Positions 8,521 to 16,423 of a DNA stretch of 64,000 nucleotides are shown here, one piece after another; positions within the stretch are counted from its first letter, which is position 1; the number at the start of each line of letters is the position of its first letter. The position numbers were made by a program, and so were the translations under genes. Source of the stretch: Halomonas sp. (lineage in GTDB: Bacteria > Pseudomonadota > Gammaproteobacteria > Pseudomonadales > Halomonadaceae). The notes below the pieces were generated by a model. That model had not been told where the DNA came from. It did not search any database and saw only the letters and a list, made by a program, of their open reading frames with translations. The stretch spans positions 248,001-312,000 of the forward strand of contig NZ_JAGOBJ010000002.1 of NCBI RefSeq assembly GCF_017983445.1, read 5' to 3'.

Positions 8521-9218
8521 GCATAACCCTTGATGGCGCAACATGGCCTGCTGGCTTTACTGTCCAACCGCGCCAAACAACCCTAACGCAAAATCTACTG
8601 ACCGCCTTTAAACAAGTGCCCGTCGCTCATGCAGGCGATGTAATGGGACGCCATACAGGTGCAGTAGGCCTTCACGCTTATCACAACGACCTTGGGCTCA
8701 CCATGTGCGGTACGGCGATTACGGTGCGTACTCGCCCGGGTGACAACCTCATGGTGCATGTCGCCATGCAGCGCGCCCAGCCCGGCGACATTATCGTCAT
8801 CGACGGGGGCGGCGATCTTTCCACCGCGGTGATTGGCGGACTGATGCGCACAACAGCGATTGCTCGCCAACTAGGTGGCATCGTGATCGATGGCGCGCTG
8901 CGCGATGTTGCTGAATGGGCCGAAGGCGTCTTACCGGTTTATGCCCGCGGCCATGTTCACCGCGGCCCCAGCAAGGACGGCCCTGGTCAAATCAACATTC
9001 CGATTTCCTGTGCAGGCATGACAGTAATGCCTGGCGACTTGATTCTGGGTGACGCTGATGGCGTTATCGCTATCCCCGCTAGTGAAGCCGAGGCGATTTT
9101 AAGCTTGTGCCAAGCCCAGGCAGAGAAAGAGGCGCGCATACGTGTACAGAATGAAACCGGCGAGCTCGACCGCGAGCGCTTCGATTCCATCCTGCGCAAG
9201 AAAGGCTGCCCGCTTTAA
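8517..9218 (+). CDS. RraA-like 4-hydroxy-4-methyl-2-oxoglutarate aldolase / oxaloacetate decarboxylase
   Basis: A 233-residue protein of the RraA / HMG-CHA aldolase family. The motif GGIVIDGALRDVAEW supplies the Arg129-Asp130 pair that corresponds to the catalytic Arg-Asp of class II pyruvate aldolases of this family, and MVHVAMQRAQPGDIIVIDGGG is the preceding conserved strand. Such enzymes cleave 4-hydroxy-4-methyl-2-oxoglutarate or 4-carboxy-4-hydroxy-2-oxoadipate to pyruvate plus a 2-oxoacid and also decarboxylate oxaloacetate. It is the fourth gene of the overlapping set. An oxaloacetate decarboxylase role would fit citryl-CoA cleavage upstream. RNase E inhibition, the role of true RraA, is less likely in this setting. 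Confidence 0.87.
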   Translation: MSITLDGATWPAGFTVQPRQTTLTQNLLTAFKQVPVAHAGDVMGRHTGAVGLHAYHNDLGLTMCGTAITVRTRPGDNLMVHVAMQRAQPGDIIVIDGGGDLSTAVIGGLMRTTAIARQLGGIVIDGALRDVAEWAEGVLPVYARGHVHRGPSKDGPGQINIPISCAGMTVMPGDLILGDADGVIAIPASEAEAILSLCQAQAEKEARIRVQNETGELDRERFDSILRKKGCPL

Positions 9219-9224
9219 TCATTA

Positions 9225-9278
9225 CCTCAGCACAAGACGTTACTTCAGTACACAACGTTAATTCAGTACACAACAACA
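9225..9278 (+). repeat. Three tandem 18-bp direct repeats between the RraA-like gene and tctC
   Basis: Units at 9225-9242, 9243-9260 and 9261-9278 share the core TCAGYACA followed by an AACGTTA-like tail; units two and three have identical TTCAGTACACAAC. They lie in the 95-bp leader before tctC. A regulator or mRNA-structure role is possible. Confidence 0.6.
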
Positions 9279-9313
9279 AGCAGTATCACAACATCAATAA
9301 AAAGGAACACGCC

Positions 9314-10285
9314 ATGAAAAACAACACTTTAAAATCTATCGCCTGCGCCGCGCTACTCATACTCCCTGCCGTAGGAATGGCCCAATCCTACCCCAAAGGA
9401 TCAATCGACTTCATTGTGCCCTTCTCCGCCGGTGGAGGTACGGATTTTGCCTCACGCATACTGACCGAGAAGCTCTCCGAGCAGCAAGGCTGGAACTTTG
9501 TTATCGAAAACCGCGGCGGCGCGGGAGGCAATATCGGCCTTTCTCAACTCGCGCGTGCTCAAAACGATGGGCAGGTCATGGGCATGGGGCAAACCTCCAA
9601 TATGGCGATTAACCCAACGCTGTACGCCAGCATCCCCTACGACTCATTAAATGATTTTACGCCGATTGCGTTAGTTAGCTCACAACCCATGGTGCTGGCC
9701 GTTAACCAGAACTCGTCTTACGAAGATTTTGAATCTTTAGTCGCGGCCGCGAGAGAAAACCCAGGCAAAGTGTCTATGAGTACGCCCGGCTCTGGCACGG
9801 TGAGCCACCTCTCAATGGAAGTGTTTAGCGATCAGGCAGACGTAGAATTCATGCATATCCCCTACCCCGGTGCGGCCCAAGCGGTAACGGACGCCATTGG
9901 TGGACATGTGGACTTTGTTGCGGCAAGCCTTCCCAGCTTATTGTCGCATATCCGATCAGGCTCACTAAAAGCGTTAGCCGTTACCTCGGCTGAGCGCAAC
10001 GCGGCGATCCCTGATGTTCCTACAATAGCCGAGTTAGGCTATGAAGGTTTTGAAGCCTCCGACTGGAAAGCAGTGGTCGGCCCTGCGGGTCTTCCCGACG
10101 ATGTGGTCGCAACCTTTAACGCCGCTATCAATCAGGCACTTCAGGATGAACGCCTGATCGAAACGATAGAAAACGAGGGCAGCACGGTGGAAGGCGGCTC
10201 TGCCGACGAGCTTGCTGCTTACCTGCAGGCTGAAAGTGAGCGCTGGGCTGAAGCCGTCAACACCTCAGGCGTGACAGTGGAGTGA
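9314..10285 (+). CDS. tctC: Tripartite tricarboxylate transporter substrate-binding protein (Bug family)
   Basis: A 323-residue periplasmic protein with AAAAAGGAAC upstream of its ATG. It has a classical signal peptide (charged MKNNTLK, hydrophobic core, cleavage after VGMAQ near residue 24). The mature part begins YPKGSIDFIVPFSAGGGTDFASR, the Bug-family signature that binds the carboxylate through a water network, and continues with VIENRGGAGGNIG. It delivers the substrate to the TctA-TctB membrane complex encoded next. Bug proteins bind mostly organic acids, in keeping with the CoA transferase and lyase upstream, but this sequence does not reveal the ligand. Confidence 0.93.
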   Translation: MKNNTLKSIACAALLILPAVGMAQSYPKGSIDFIVPFSAGGGTDFASRILTEKLSEQQGWNFVIENRGGAGGNIGLSQLARAQNDGQVMGMGQTSNMAINPTLYASIPYDSLNDFTPIALVSSQPMVLAVNQNSSYEDFESLVAAARENPGKVSMSTPGSGTVSHLSMEVFSDQADVEFMHIPYPGAAQAVTDAIGGHVDFVAASLPSLLSHIRSGSLKALAVTSAERNAAIPDVPTIAELGYEGFEASDWKAVVGPAGLPDDVVATFNAAINQALQDERLIETIENEGSTVEGGSADELAAYLQAESERWAEAVNTSGVTVE

Positions 10286-10290
10286 TCATT

Positions 10291-10324
10291 TAAGGCCGAG
10301 CATTTACTTATTTGCTCGGCCTTA
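10291..10324 (+). promoter_or_regulatory. Intra-operon stem-loop after tctC
   Basis: A perfect 12-bp stem (10291-10302 with 10313-10324) with a 10-nt loop begins right after the tctC stop. It is not followed by a T-run, so it is more likely an mRNA-stabilising or partial-attenuation element that raises binding-protein expression over the membrane subunits. The right arm ends just before the ribosome site of tctB. Confidence 0.7.
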
Positions 10325-10341
10325 TGATGGGAGACATCATT

Positions 10342-10794
10342 ATGCTAAATCGAGATATCGTTGACATTGTTACGGGGGTGGCACTGGCAGTTTTTGGCTT
10401 AATCATTGCCGCCTATGCCTCTACGCATTATAACCTAGGCTCACTTCAACGTATGGGGCCTGGCATGGTTCCTATGGGCATAGGATCGATTATTGCCCTG
10501 CTTGGAGTAATGCTTGCCATTGGAGGCGCATCACGCCCTCGTTTTCCAATGCCAAGCATTGAATGGAGACCACTGACCGCTATCCTCGGCGGAGTCTTGG
10601 TCTTCTCTCTTGCAGTACCACGGGTTGGCTTAGTGCCTGCCATTTCCCTGTTAACACTGATCACTTCGCTTGCCGATAAGCAGTTGCGAATCAAGACGGT
10701 TTTGGCACTCATCGCCTTTCTCATTCTTGTGGCCATTTTGATCTTCCGCTTGGCACTTGGCATGAACATACCGATCTTCAGGTGGGCATTCTAA
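10342..10794 (+). CDS. tctB: Tripartite tricarboxylate transporter small membrane subunit
   Basis: A 150-residue inner-membrane protein with about four hydrophobic helices, the size and pattern of TctB. I take the ATG at 10342 (MLNRDIVDIVTG) because GGGAGAC lies eight bases upstream; a TTG at 10312 would fall inside the preceding hairpin. TctB is poorly conserved in sequence, so the call leans on topology and on its place between tctC and tctA. Its stop codon shares bases with the start of tctA (TAATG), indicating coupled translation. Confidence 0.88.
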   Translation: MLNRDIVDIVTGVALAVFGLIIAAYASTHYNLGSLQRMGPGMVPMGIGSIIALLGVMLAIGGASRPRFPMPSIEWRPLTAILGGVLVFSLAVPRVGLVPAISLLTLITSLADKQLRIKTVLALIAFLILVAILIFRLALGMNIPIFRWAF

Positions 10795-12296
10795 TGGACT
10801 TTTTTGGCAATCTTTCACTTGGTTTGCACACAGCGCTTTCACTCAGCAATCTGTTTTACTGTTTTGTTGGCGTGTTTTTAGGGACATTACTTGGCGTTAT
10901 TCCGGGCATCGGCGTTTTAGCTGCCATTTCCATGCTGTTTCCCATAACGTTTCATATGGAAGCGACATCAGCACTCATAATGCTGGCGGGAATATGGTAC
11001 GGCACGAGTTACGGTGGCAGCACGGCATCTATTCTGCTTAACGTGCCAGGCACGCCTGCCAATGCGGTGGTCTGTTTGGATGGCTACCCGATGGCGCAAA
11101 AAGGTCGTGGTGCCGTTGCCCTATTCATGACCACTGTGGCCTCTTTCGTTGGCGGCTCTATTGGCATCATCATCTTGACGCTGTTCGCACCGGTAATCGC
11201 GCAATATGCGCTGAGCATGGGCCCCGCTGAGTACTTCTCATTAATGCTGCTTGGGCTAATTGCGGCGACCGGTGTTGCTGATGGCTCGGCAGTCAAAGGC
11301 TTCGTCATGGTCATGCTGGGCATTTTTCTGGGCAGTATCGGTACCGACGTTTACACCGGCACTCAACGTTTTGCTTTCGGTATCCCAGAACTCGGTGATG
11401 GCATTAGCCTGGTAGCGCTGGCCATGGGAGTGTTCGGGGTTGCGGAGCTAATCCTTAGTGTTAGCAGCGTGAAAGCCAACCGATTCAAGTCTTCCGAACT
11501 GACCCTACGGGCGATGAAACCGACTCGCGACGATATGCAACGTTCATGGCGCCCCATGTTACGCGGTTCCAGTATTGGATCATTTTTCGGCGCCCTGCCA
11601 GGCACCGGGCCATCACTGGCTGCCTTTATTGCCTATGCGGTAGAAAAGCGCTCCGCCCGAGATCCAAGCCGCTTCGGTAAAGGCGCGATTGAAGGCATTA
11701 TGGCTCCGGAATCCGCCAATAACGCAGCTGATCAAACCTCGTTCATCCCCACTCTGGCCTTGGGTATACCCGGCAGCCCGACAATGGCATTAATGTTAGG
11801 TGCGCTCATTATTCATGGTATTACGCCAGGCCCCGGTTTGATGACAGAGCAACCCAGCCTTTTCTGGGGACTCGTCATGAGCTTCTGGATCGGCAACATT
11901 ATGCTGGTCATCCTGAACGTACCCCTTATTGGGATATGGGTACGCCTGCTAGCCGTTCCTTATCACCTATTGTTTCCAGCCGTATTGATGTTCATTTGCC
12001 TGGGCACTTACAGCGTCAATAACAGCTCGTTTGACGTGCTACTGGTGATGATATTCGGTGCGTTGGGCGTTTTAATGCGCAAACTGGCCTTCCCTGCGGC
12101 GCCTCTCATTCTAGGGTTTGTACTAGGCCCGATGATGGAGGACAACTTCCGCCGCGCCATGCTGCTCTCGTCGGGCGATTTTGCGACCTTCGTTAATAGG
12201 CCGATTAGCGCAACCATCCTATCCATTGCTGCCCTCATTTTGGTATGGAGCTTTTTTTCCACGCTCAAAGCACGTCGCGCACTTGCTCAAGGCTAA
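10794..12296 (+). CDS. tctA: Tripartite tricarboxylate transporter large membrane subunit
   Basis: A 500-residue, very hydrophobic protein with 11-12 predicted helices. The ATG at 10794 overlaps the tctB stop. Family motifs include the early LLGVIPGIGVLAAISMLFP, MLAGIWYGTSYGGSTASIL, and the repeated counterpart FGALPGTGPSLAAFIAY with APESANNAADQ. TctA is the secondary-transport channel, and with TctB and the binding protein TctC it imports a carboxylate using a cation gradient. It is the last gene of the IclR-linked operon and is convergent with mesD. Confidence 0.95.
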   Translation: MDFFGNLSLGLHTALSLSNLFYCFVGVFLGTLLGVIPGIGVLAAISMLFPITFHMEATSALIMLAGIWYGTSYGGSTASILLNVPGTPANAVVCLDGYPMAQKGRGAVALFMTTVASFVGGSIGIIILTLFAPVIAQYALSMGPAEYFSLMLLGLIAATGVADGSAVKGFVMVMLGIFLGSIGTDVYTGTQRFAFGIPELGDGISLVALAMGVFGVAELILSVSSVKANRFKSSELTLRAMKPTRDDMQRSWRPMLRGSSIGSFFGALPGTGPSLAAFIAYAVEKRSARDPSRFGKGAIEGIMAPESANNAADQTSFIPTLALGIPGSPTMALMLGALIIHGITPGPGLMTEQPSLFWGLVMSFWIGNIMLVILNVPLIGIWVRLLAVPYHLLFPAVLMFICLGTYSVNNSSFDVLLVMIFGALGVLMRKLAFPAAPLILGFVLGPMMEDNFRRAMLLSSGDFATFVNRPISATILSIAALILVWSFFSTLKARRALAQG

Positions 12297-12318
12297 ATAG
12301 GGCTTGATTTGTTTAGTC

Positions 12319-12362
12319 TGAACGCTTGCTCTGCCATGTATATGTATAGGAGCAGGCGTTCA
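12319..12362. terminator. Imperfect stem-loop between convergent tctA and mesD
   Basis: Arms 12319-12331 and 12350-12362 pair over 13 positions with one G-U type mismatch, TGAACGC at one end matching GCGTTCA at the other. No T-run follows on either strand, so it is a weak terminator or processing site. It is the only such structure between the two operons. Confidence 0.45.
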
Positions 12363-12421
12363 AAGTCATCAGTGCCACCTCGTTCACAGACAGAAACCAG
12401 ACGTTTACTGACGTTGAGATA

Positions 12422-13444
12422 TCAAAGCTCTTTTCGAACGATCTCGGCCCCGGCACTTAAAGCATTCAGCTTGCCTCTGGCCACCGAGCGAGAAAGCGGC
12501 GCCATACCACAGTTGGTGCACGGGTAAAGCTTGTCGGCATCAACGAACTGAAGTGCTCGTCTCAATGTTGCGGCGACTTCTTCCGGCGTTTCGATGGTAT
12601 TGGTGGCGACGTCGATGGCACCCAGCATCACCTTCTTGCCGCGCAGAAGTTCGATCAGCTCGATGGGCACGTGGGAGTTCTGGCACTCCAGTGACACGAT
12701 ATCGATGCCGGATTTTTGGAGTTTCGGAAAAACCTCCTCGTACTGGCGCCACTCCGATCCCAGCGTCTTTTTCCAATCCGTATTGGCCTTGATGCCGTAG
12801 CCATAGCAGATATGCACCGCCGTTTCGCACTTGAGCCCTTCGATGGCTCTTTCCAGCGCGGCGATGCCCCAGTCGTTCACCTCGTCGAAAAACACGTTGA
12901 ACGCAGGTTCATCGAACTGAATAATATCGACTCCCGCTGCTTCCAGTTCCTTGGCTTCCTGATTGAGCGCTTTAGCGAATTCCCAGGCAAGCTTCTCGCG
13001 ACTTTTATAGTGGTCGTCATACAGGGTATCGATCATGGTCATCGGCCCCGGCAGCGCCCACTTGATGGGTTTGTCGGTCTGGCTACGCAGGAACCTGGCA
13101 TCCTCGACGAACACCGGCTGGTGGCGGTGCACCTCTCCTACTACCGTCGGCACACTCGCGTCATAGCGGTTACGGATACGTACGGTCTGGCGCTTTTCGA
13201 AATCCACACCGCTCAAGTGCTCGATGAACGTGGTGACAAAATGCTGACGGGTCTGTTCGCCATCGCTGACGATATCGATACCGGCCTGCTGCTGTTCCTG
13301 CAGCGACACGCGCAGCGCATCCTGTTTACCTTCAATCAACGCCTCGCCTTCCAGCTTCCAGGGCGACCAAAGGGTTTCAGGCTGCGCCAGCCAGGCAGGT
13401 TTGGGCAGGCTGCCCGCCGTCGAGGTGGGAAAAAGTTTACTCAT
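12422..13444 (-). CDS. mesD: Folate-independent methionine synthase, core MetE type
   Basis: A 340-residue protein equal to the C-terminal catalytic half of cobalamin-independent methionine synthase, lacking the N-terminal folate-binding half. Zinc ligands can be placed at His211 and Cys213 (HICYGYG), Glu253 and Cys312 (TNCGM), matching MetE. The start region STAGSLPKP and QFDEPAFN are also conserved. The preceding gene encodes a DUF1852 protein, the MesX partner described for the MesD group of short methionine synthases that act without 5-methyltetrahydrofolate. The pair is therefore called mesX-mesD. It methylates homocysteine; the natural methyl donor of this group is not established as far as I know. 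Confidence 0.88.
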   Translation of the reverse strand: MSKLFPTSTAGSLPKPAWLAQPETLWSPWKLEGEALIEGKQDALRVSLQEQQQAGIDIVSDGEQTRQHFVTTFIEHLSGVDFEKRQTVRIRNRYDASVPTVVGEVHRHQPVFVEDARFLRSQTDKPIKWALPGPMTMIDTLYDDHYKSREKLAWEFAKALNQEAKELEAAGVDIIQFDEPAFNVFFDEVNDWGIAALERAIEGLKCETAVHICYGYGIKANTDWKKTLGSEWRQYEEVFPKLQKSGIDIVSLECQNSHVPIELIELLRGKKVMLGAIDVATNTIETPEEVAATLRRALQFVDADKLYPCTNCGMAPLSRSVARGKLNALSAGAEIVRKEL

Positions 13445-13472
13445 GAGTCATCAATCCATTTATTGGTTCAGG

Positions 13473-14456
13473 TTAAAGCGAGCCATTGGAAGACCACTGC
13501 TCAAGCATCGCCTGGTAGGGTTTGATGAAATACTCTTCAGCAAATTTCCCCTGCTCGGCGGCCAATTGGCTACGTTCTTCTCGGTCGTAGACGATCTGCG
13601 TCAGCGAGTGGTCTGAGTTCTTCAAGTTGGGCTGGTAGACGTTGCCCGCCGCCGCGTTGGCGTTGTAGATCTCAGGCCGGTAAATCTTCTGAAAGGACTC
13701 CATGGTGCTGATAGTCCCTGCAAGCTCAAGATTGGTGTAATCGTTGAGCAGATCCCCGGAAAAATAAAACGCTAGGGGCGCGGCACTATTGGCAGGCATA
13801 AAGTAGCGAACCTGAAGTCCCATCTTCTTGAAGTACTGCTCGGTCAGCGACGACTCGTTCGGCTGGTACTCAACGCCCAATACGGGATGCCGGTTGTCGG
13901 TGCGGTGGTACACCTTGTTATCCGACACGCTCAGGCAGATAACGGGGGGCTTATCAAAATGCTCTTTATAAACGTCTGAATTCACGAAGCTTTTAAACAA
14001 GTTGCCGTGCAGAACACCAAAATCATCTGGAATGCTGAAGGTCGATTGGTGCTTGTTGTGCTCTAAAAGCCGCACGCTAAAATCGTAATCTCGAACATAG
14101 GATGAAAAGTTGTTCCCGACGATACCGTCGATGCGTTTGCCGGTTTGCTTGTCCAGAAAACTGGTTTTGAGTATCTCGATGATTTGAAAAGGCGCCTCAT
14201 GGCCCCCTGCGCCAACCTCCATACTCACGGAAATGATGTCGAGCTCGACACAATAACGGCGTCCTTCGGGGTTATCCCAATGCACCAGGGCATTGAAACG
14301 GTTATTGATCATTTCCAGGGTATTGCGGAGGTTCTCGCGGCGCCTCTCGCCCCGGGCCAGATTGGCGAAGTTGGTGGTAATACGCGTATTGTCCGACGGA
14401 CGATAATTCTCATCGAAGCCGATACGCTGGATAGTAAATGCGACGTCGTTATTCAT
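13473..14456 (-). CDS. mesX: DUF1852 protein, MesX partner of the short methionine synthase
   Basis: A 327-residue cytosolic protein beginning MNNDVAFTIQRIGFDENY, characteristic of DUF1852. Two adjacent ATGs (14459 and 14456) follow GGAGGCGAG; the second has the better spacing of seven bases. The family is almost always next to a core MetE gene, and DUF1852 (MesX) has been reported as required for methionine formation by MesD. No cofactor motif is obvious. It is 28 bp upstream of mesD on the same strand, so the two form an operon. A reading frame continues 55 codons upstream, but it has no ribosome site and lies in the probable leader. Confidence 0.88.
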   Translation of the reverse strand: MNNDVAFTIQRIGFDENYRPSDNTRITTNFANLARGERRRENLRNTLEMINNRFNALVHWDNPEGRRYCVELDIISVSMEVGAGGHEAPFQIIEILKTSFLDKQTGKRIDGIVGNNFSSYVRDYDFSVRLLEHNKHQSTFSIPDDFGVLHGNLFKSFVNSDVYKEHFDKPPVICLSVSDNKVYHRTDNRHPVLGVEYQPNESSLTEQYFKKMGLQVRYFMPANSAAPLAFYFSGDLLNDYTNLELAGTISTMESFQKIYRPEIYNANAAAGNVYQPNLKNSDHSLTQIVYDREERSQLAAEQGKFAEEYFIKPYQAMLEQWSSNGSL

Positions 14457-14878
14457 CATCTCGCCTCCAATAGTAAAAAATCGAACCGGTTCTTCGCTTC
14501 TGCGGAACGGCCCAATATTTATAAACCGGGCGGCTTTACAGCTTTTAAGCCTGGCAGCCTTATTCATGAGAAGCTGCACAGGCTCTATAACGAAGAGCGC
14601 TGGGGATTTTATACAGGAGCACAAAGATGAATAAAAATGTCTTTATTTCATGGGAAGTTTAGAAATATTCATATTGAAAGCCGACTCTTCAGCTACAAAA
14701 GATGCTGGCTGCGTTGGGCTTGATAAATTTAGGTAGTCAAACGGCGCAAGGGCACAAGCCGCCCTATTCAGAATCAGGGTTTTTATGCATGATGAACACC
14801 CTATAATAAAGTTATTACCCAGCTAAATAATTTTCCTGCCGCATTCATGTACGTTTATATTCTATAACTGGACACCCT
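14457..14878. other. 420-bp non-coding stretch: mesX leader and promoter of the next small gene
   Basis: On the minus strand the region just upstream of mesX contains several short complementary segments (for example GCAGC/GCTGC arms and CCCGG/GGGCC arms), suggesting a structured leader. A TATAAA at about 120 bp upstream could be its -10. On the plus strand a TATAAT at 14802-14807 with a poor -35 could serve the gene at 14879. No known riboswitch consensus was recognised. Confidence 0.35.
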
Positions 14879-15187
14879 ATGCATAACCTATGGATTCCCG
14901 TCGTCGCCATTTTCGTCGTGGCTGGCCTGATATTCGGTGGCCAAGCCTATTCCGAGGCCCAGCGTGATGCCCACATCGCCGAGACGATTTCGGAGCGTCT
15001 TGATAGCCAAACACCGGCCGAAATTTCCAACCTGGCGACTGTCAACAAGGGGTATGGGGTGTGCGGCGACTATTCGCTTTCAGGCGCCGAGTCCGGGCGC
15101 TTCTATTACAACAGCAATACCAAGCGGTTGGCGCTCGGCACCGATGCGCCGCTGTATCACGACAACTGCAAGCGCATTTCTTACTGA
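14879..15187 (+). CDS. Small exported or membrane-anchored protein of unknown function
   Basis: A 102-residue protein not recognised. Residues 5-24 form one hydrophobic helix (WIPVVAIFVVAGLIFGGQAY), either an anchor or an uncleaved signal. The rest is hydrophilic and contains two Cys (VCGDYS and HDNCKR) that could form a disulphide outside the membrane, with YYNSNTKRLALG between. No clear ribosome site precedes the ATG. A disabled relative lies at 21756-21991 next to the second DUF808 gene, so this gene and DUF808 were probably duplicated together or repeatedly kept side by side. Confidence 0.6.
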   Translation: MHNLWIPVVAIFVVAGLIFGGQAYSEAQRDAHIAETISERLDSQTPAEISNLATVNKGYGVCGDYSLSGAESGRFYYNSNTKRLALGTDAPLYHDNCKRISY

Positions 15188-15278
15188 TCCTTTGGAATCT
15201 GTTCACGAGCTGTTAAACAGTCATGTGACTGCGCCCGGCGCTGCGCGGATTGTCGAGCAAATGAAGTAGCGGACGCAC

Positions 15279-16230
15279 CTATGCCGAATGTGCCTTCTTG
15301 GTAGGGATGAAGTGCAGCACACCCGCCACCACCGAGCCCACCAAAAAGCCAATCACCGCCGAGCACAGAGTATTGAAGCTCCAGCCCAGCATGCCACCCA
15401 AGGCACCGGTTGCCTCGCGAATTTCATGCTCAATATGGTGTACCCACTCATAGGGGGACGTTGAACCAACCCGTTCCATCGGCACCCAGATTGACTATCA
15501 GGATATGCCCACCCACCCAGAGCATGGCGATGGTACCCACCACGGCGATGGTCGCCAGCACCTTGGGCATGGCCGTCACCAGACCACGGCCTAGTTTCTG
15601 CATGCCCGAACTGTCCCGCTGGGCGAGCTTTAGGCCCAAATCATCCATCCTGACCAACATCGCCACCACGCCATACACCAGAATGGTGATGACAAACGCG
15701 ACCACCACCAGGCTCGCCAGCTATGACCAGAATCCCTGATGGGAGACAGTGGCAAGCGCGATCACCATGATTTCGGCAGACAGAATCAGGTCGGTGCGAA
15801 CGGCACCACTCACGATCTTTTTCTCGGCTTCCGGCCCCTTTTCTACCGCTGGCTTATCGTCGTCATGCTTGCCAGAGAGCTTGTGCCAAACCTTCTCAGC
15901 ACCCTCAAAGGCTAGGTAGGTGCCGCCCACCATCAGGATGATCGGCAATAGCGCAGGCAAAAAGTGATTAAGCAGCAGCGCCGCCGGCAGGATAAAAATC
16001 AGCTTGTTGCGGATCGAACCCAGCGCGATCTTCTTTACAATCGCCAGTTCACGCTCCGCTGCCACGCCCTGCAAATATTGCGGCGTTACCGCCGTATCAT
16101 CCACCACCACCCCGGCCGCCTTCGCCGTCGCCCGCCCAGCGGCGGCACTCACATCGTCTAGTGATGCGGCGGACAACTTCGCCAATGCGGCAATGTCATC
16201 CAGTAATCCTATCAAGCCACCTATGGCCAT
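15279..16230 (-). pseudogene. DUF808 family membrane protein, disrupted copy
   Basis: Homologous throughout to the intact DUF808 gene at 20716-21672, at roughly 90 percent or more identity by eye. Two lesions are visible. A CAG codon has become TAG at 15721-15723, right after SHQGFWS. An extra base in the C-run near 15460 shifts the frame after GTGWFNVP where the intact copy reads GTGWFNAPYEW. The pieces are therefore 169 codons from the start, then about 86, then the C-terminal tail. The ribosome site is also weaker (GGAG nine bases off, against GGAGG in the intact gene). It is probably non-functional; a truncated N-terminal protein could still be made. Confidence 0.88.
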
Positions 16231-16423
16231 GGATGCTTACTCCGTGAATAACAGCTGTAGATAGTAAAGCACATAGCCGCTGGGTTGCCTTCAGAGGGAT
16301 TGGTGGTAAATGTCCTCGCTTGGTATAGGTCAAACTTTATGGCAATTACCGTGGCAAATAGATGTTCCAAAACAGATTCGTTACCCCGAGAAGCGATCTG
16401 TCCTCAATGGCAAAGTCCGCTAC

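Noticed and set aside
12716-13525. 269-codon open frame antisense to mesD
   Set aside because: The composition follows the mesD strand and zinc-ligand codons on the other strand are clearly under selection; a shadow.
14627-14662. 11-codon frame MNKNVFISWEV with a good ribosome site (AGGAG)
   Set aside because: The opening resembles TIR-like proteins, but it stops at once and nothing follows in any frame; too short to support.
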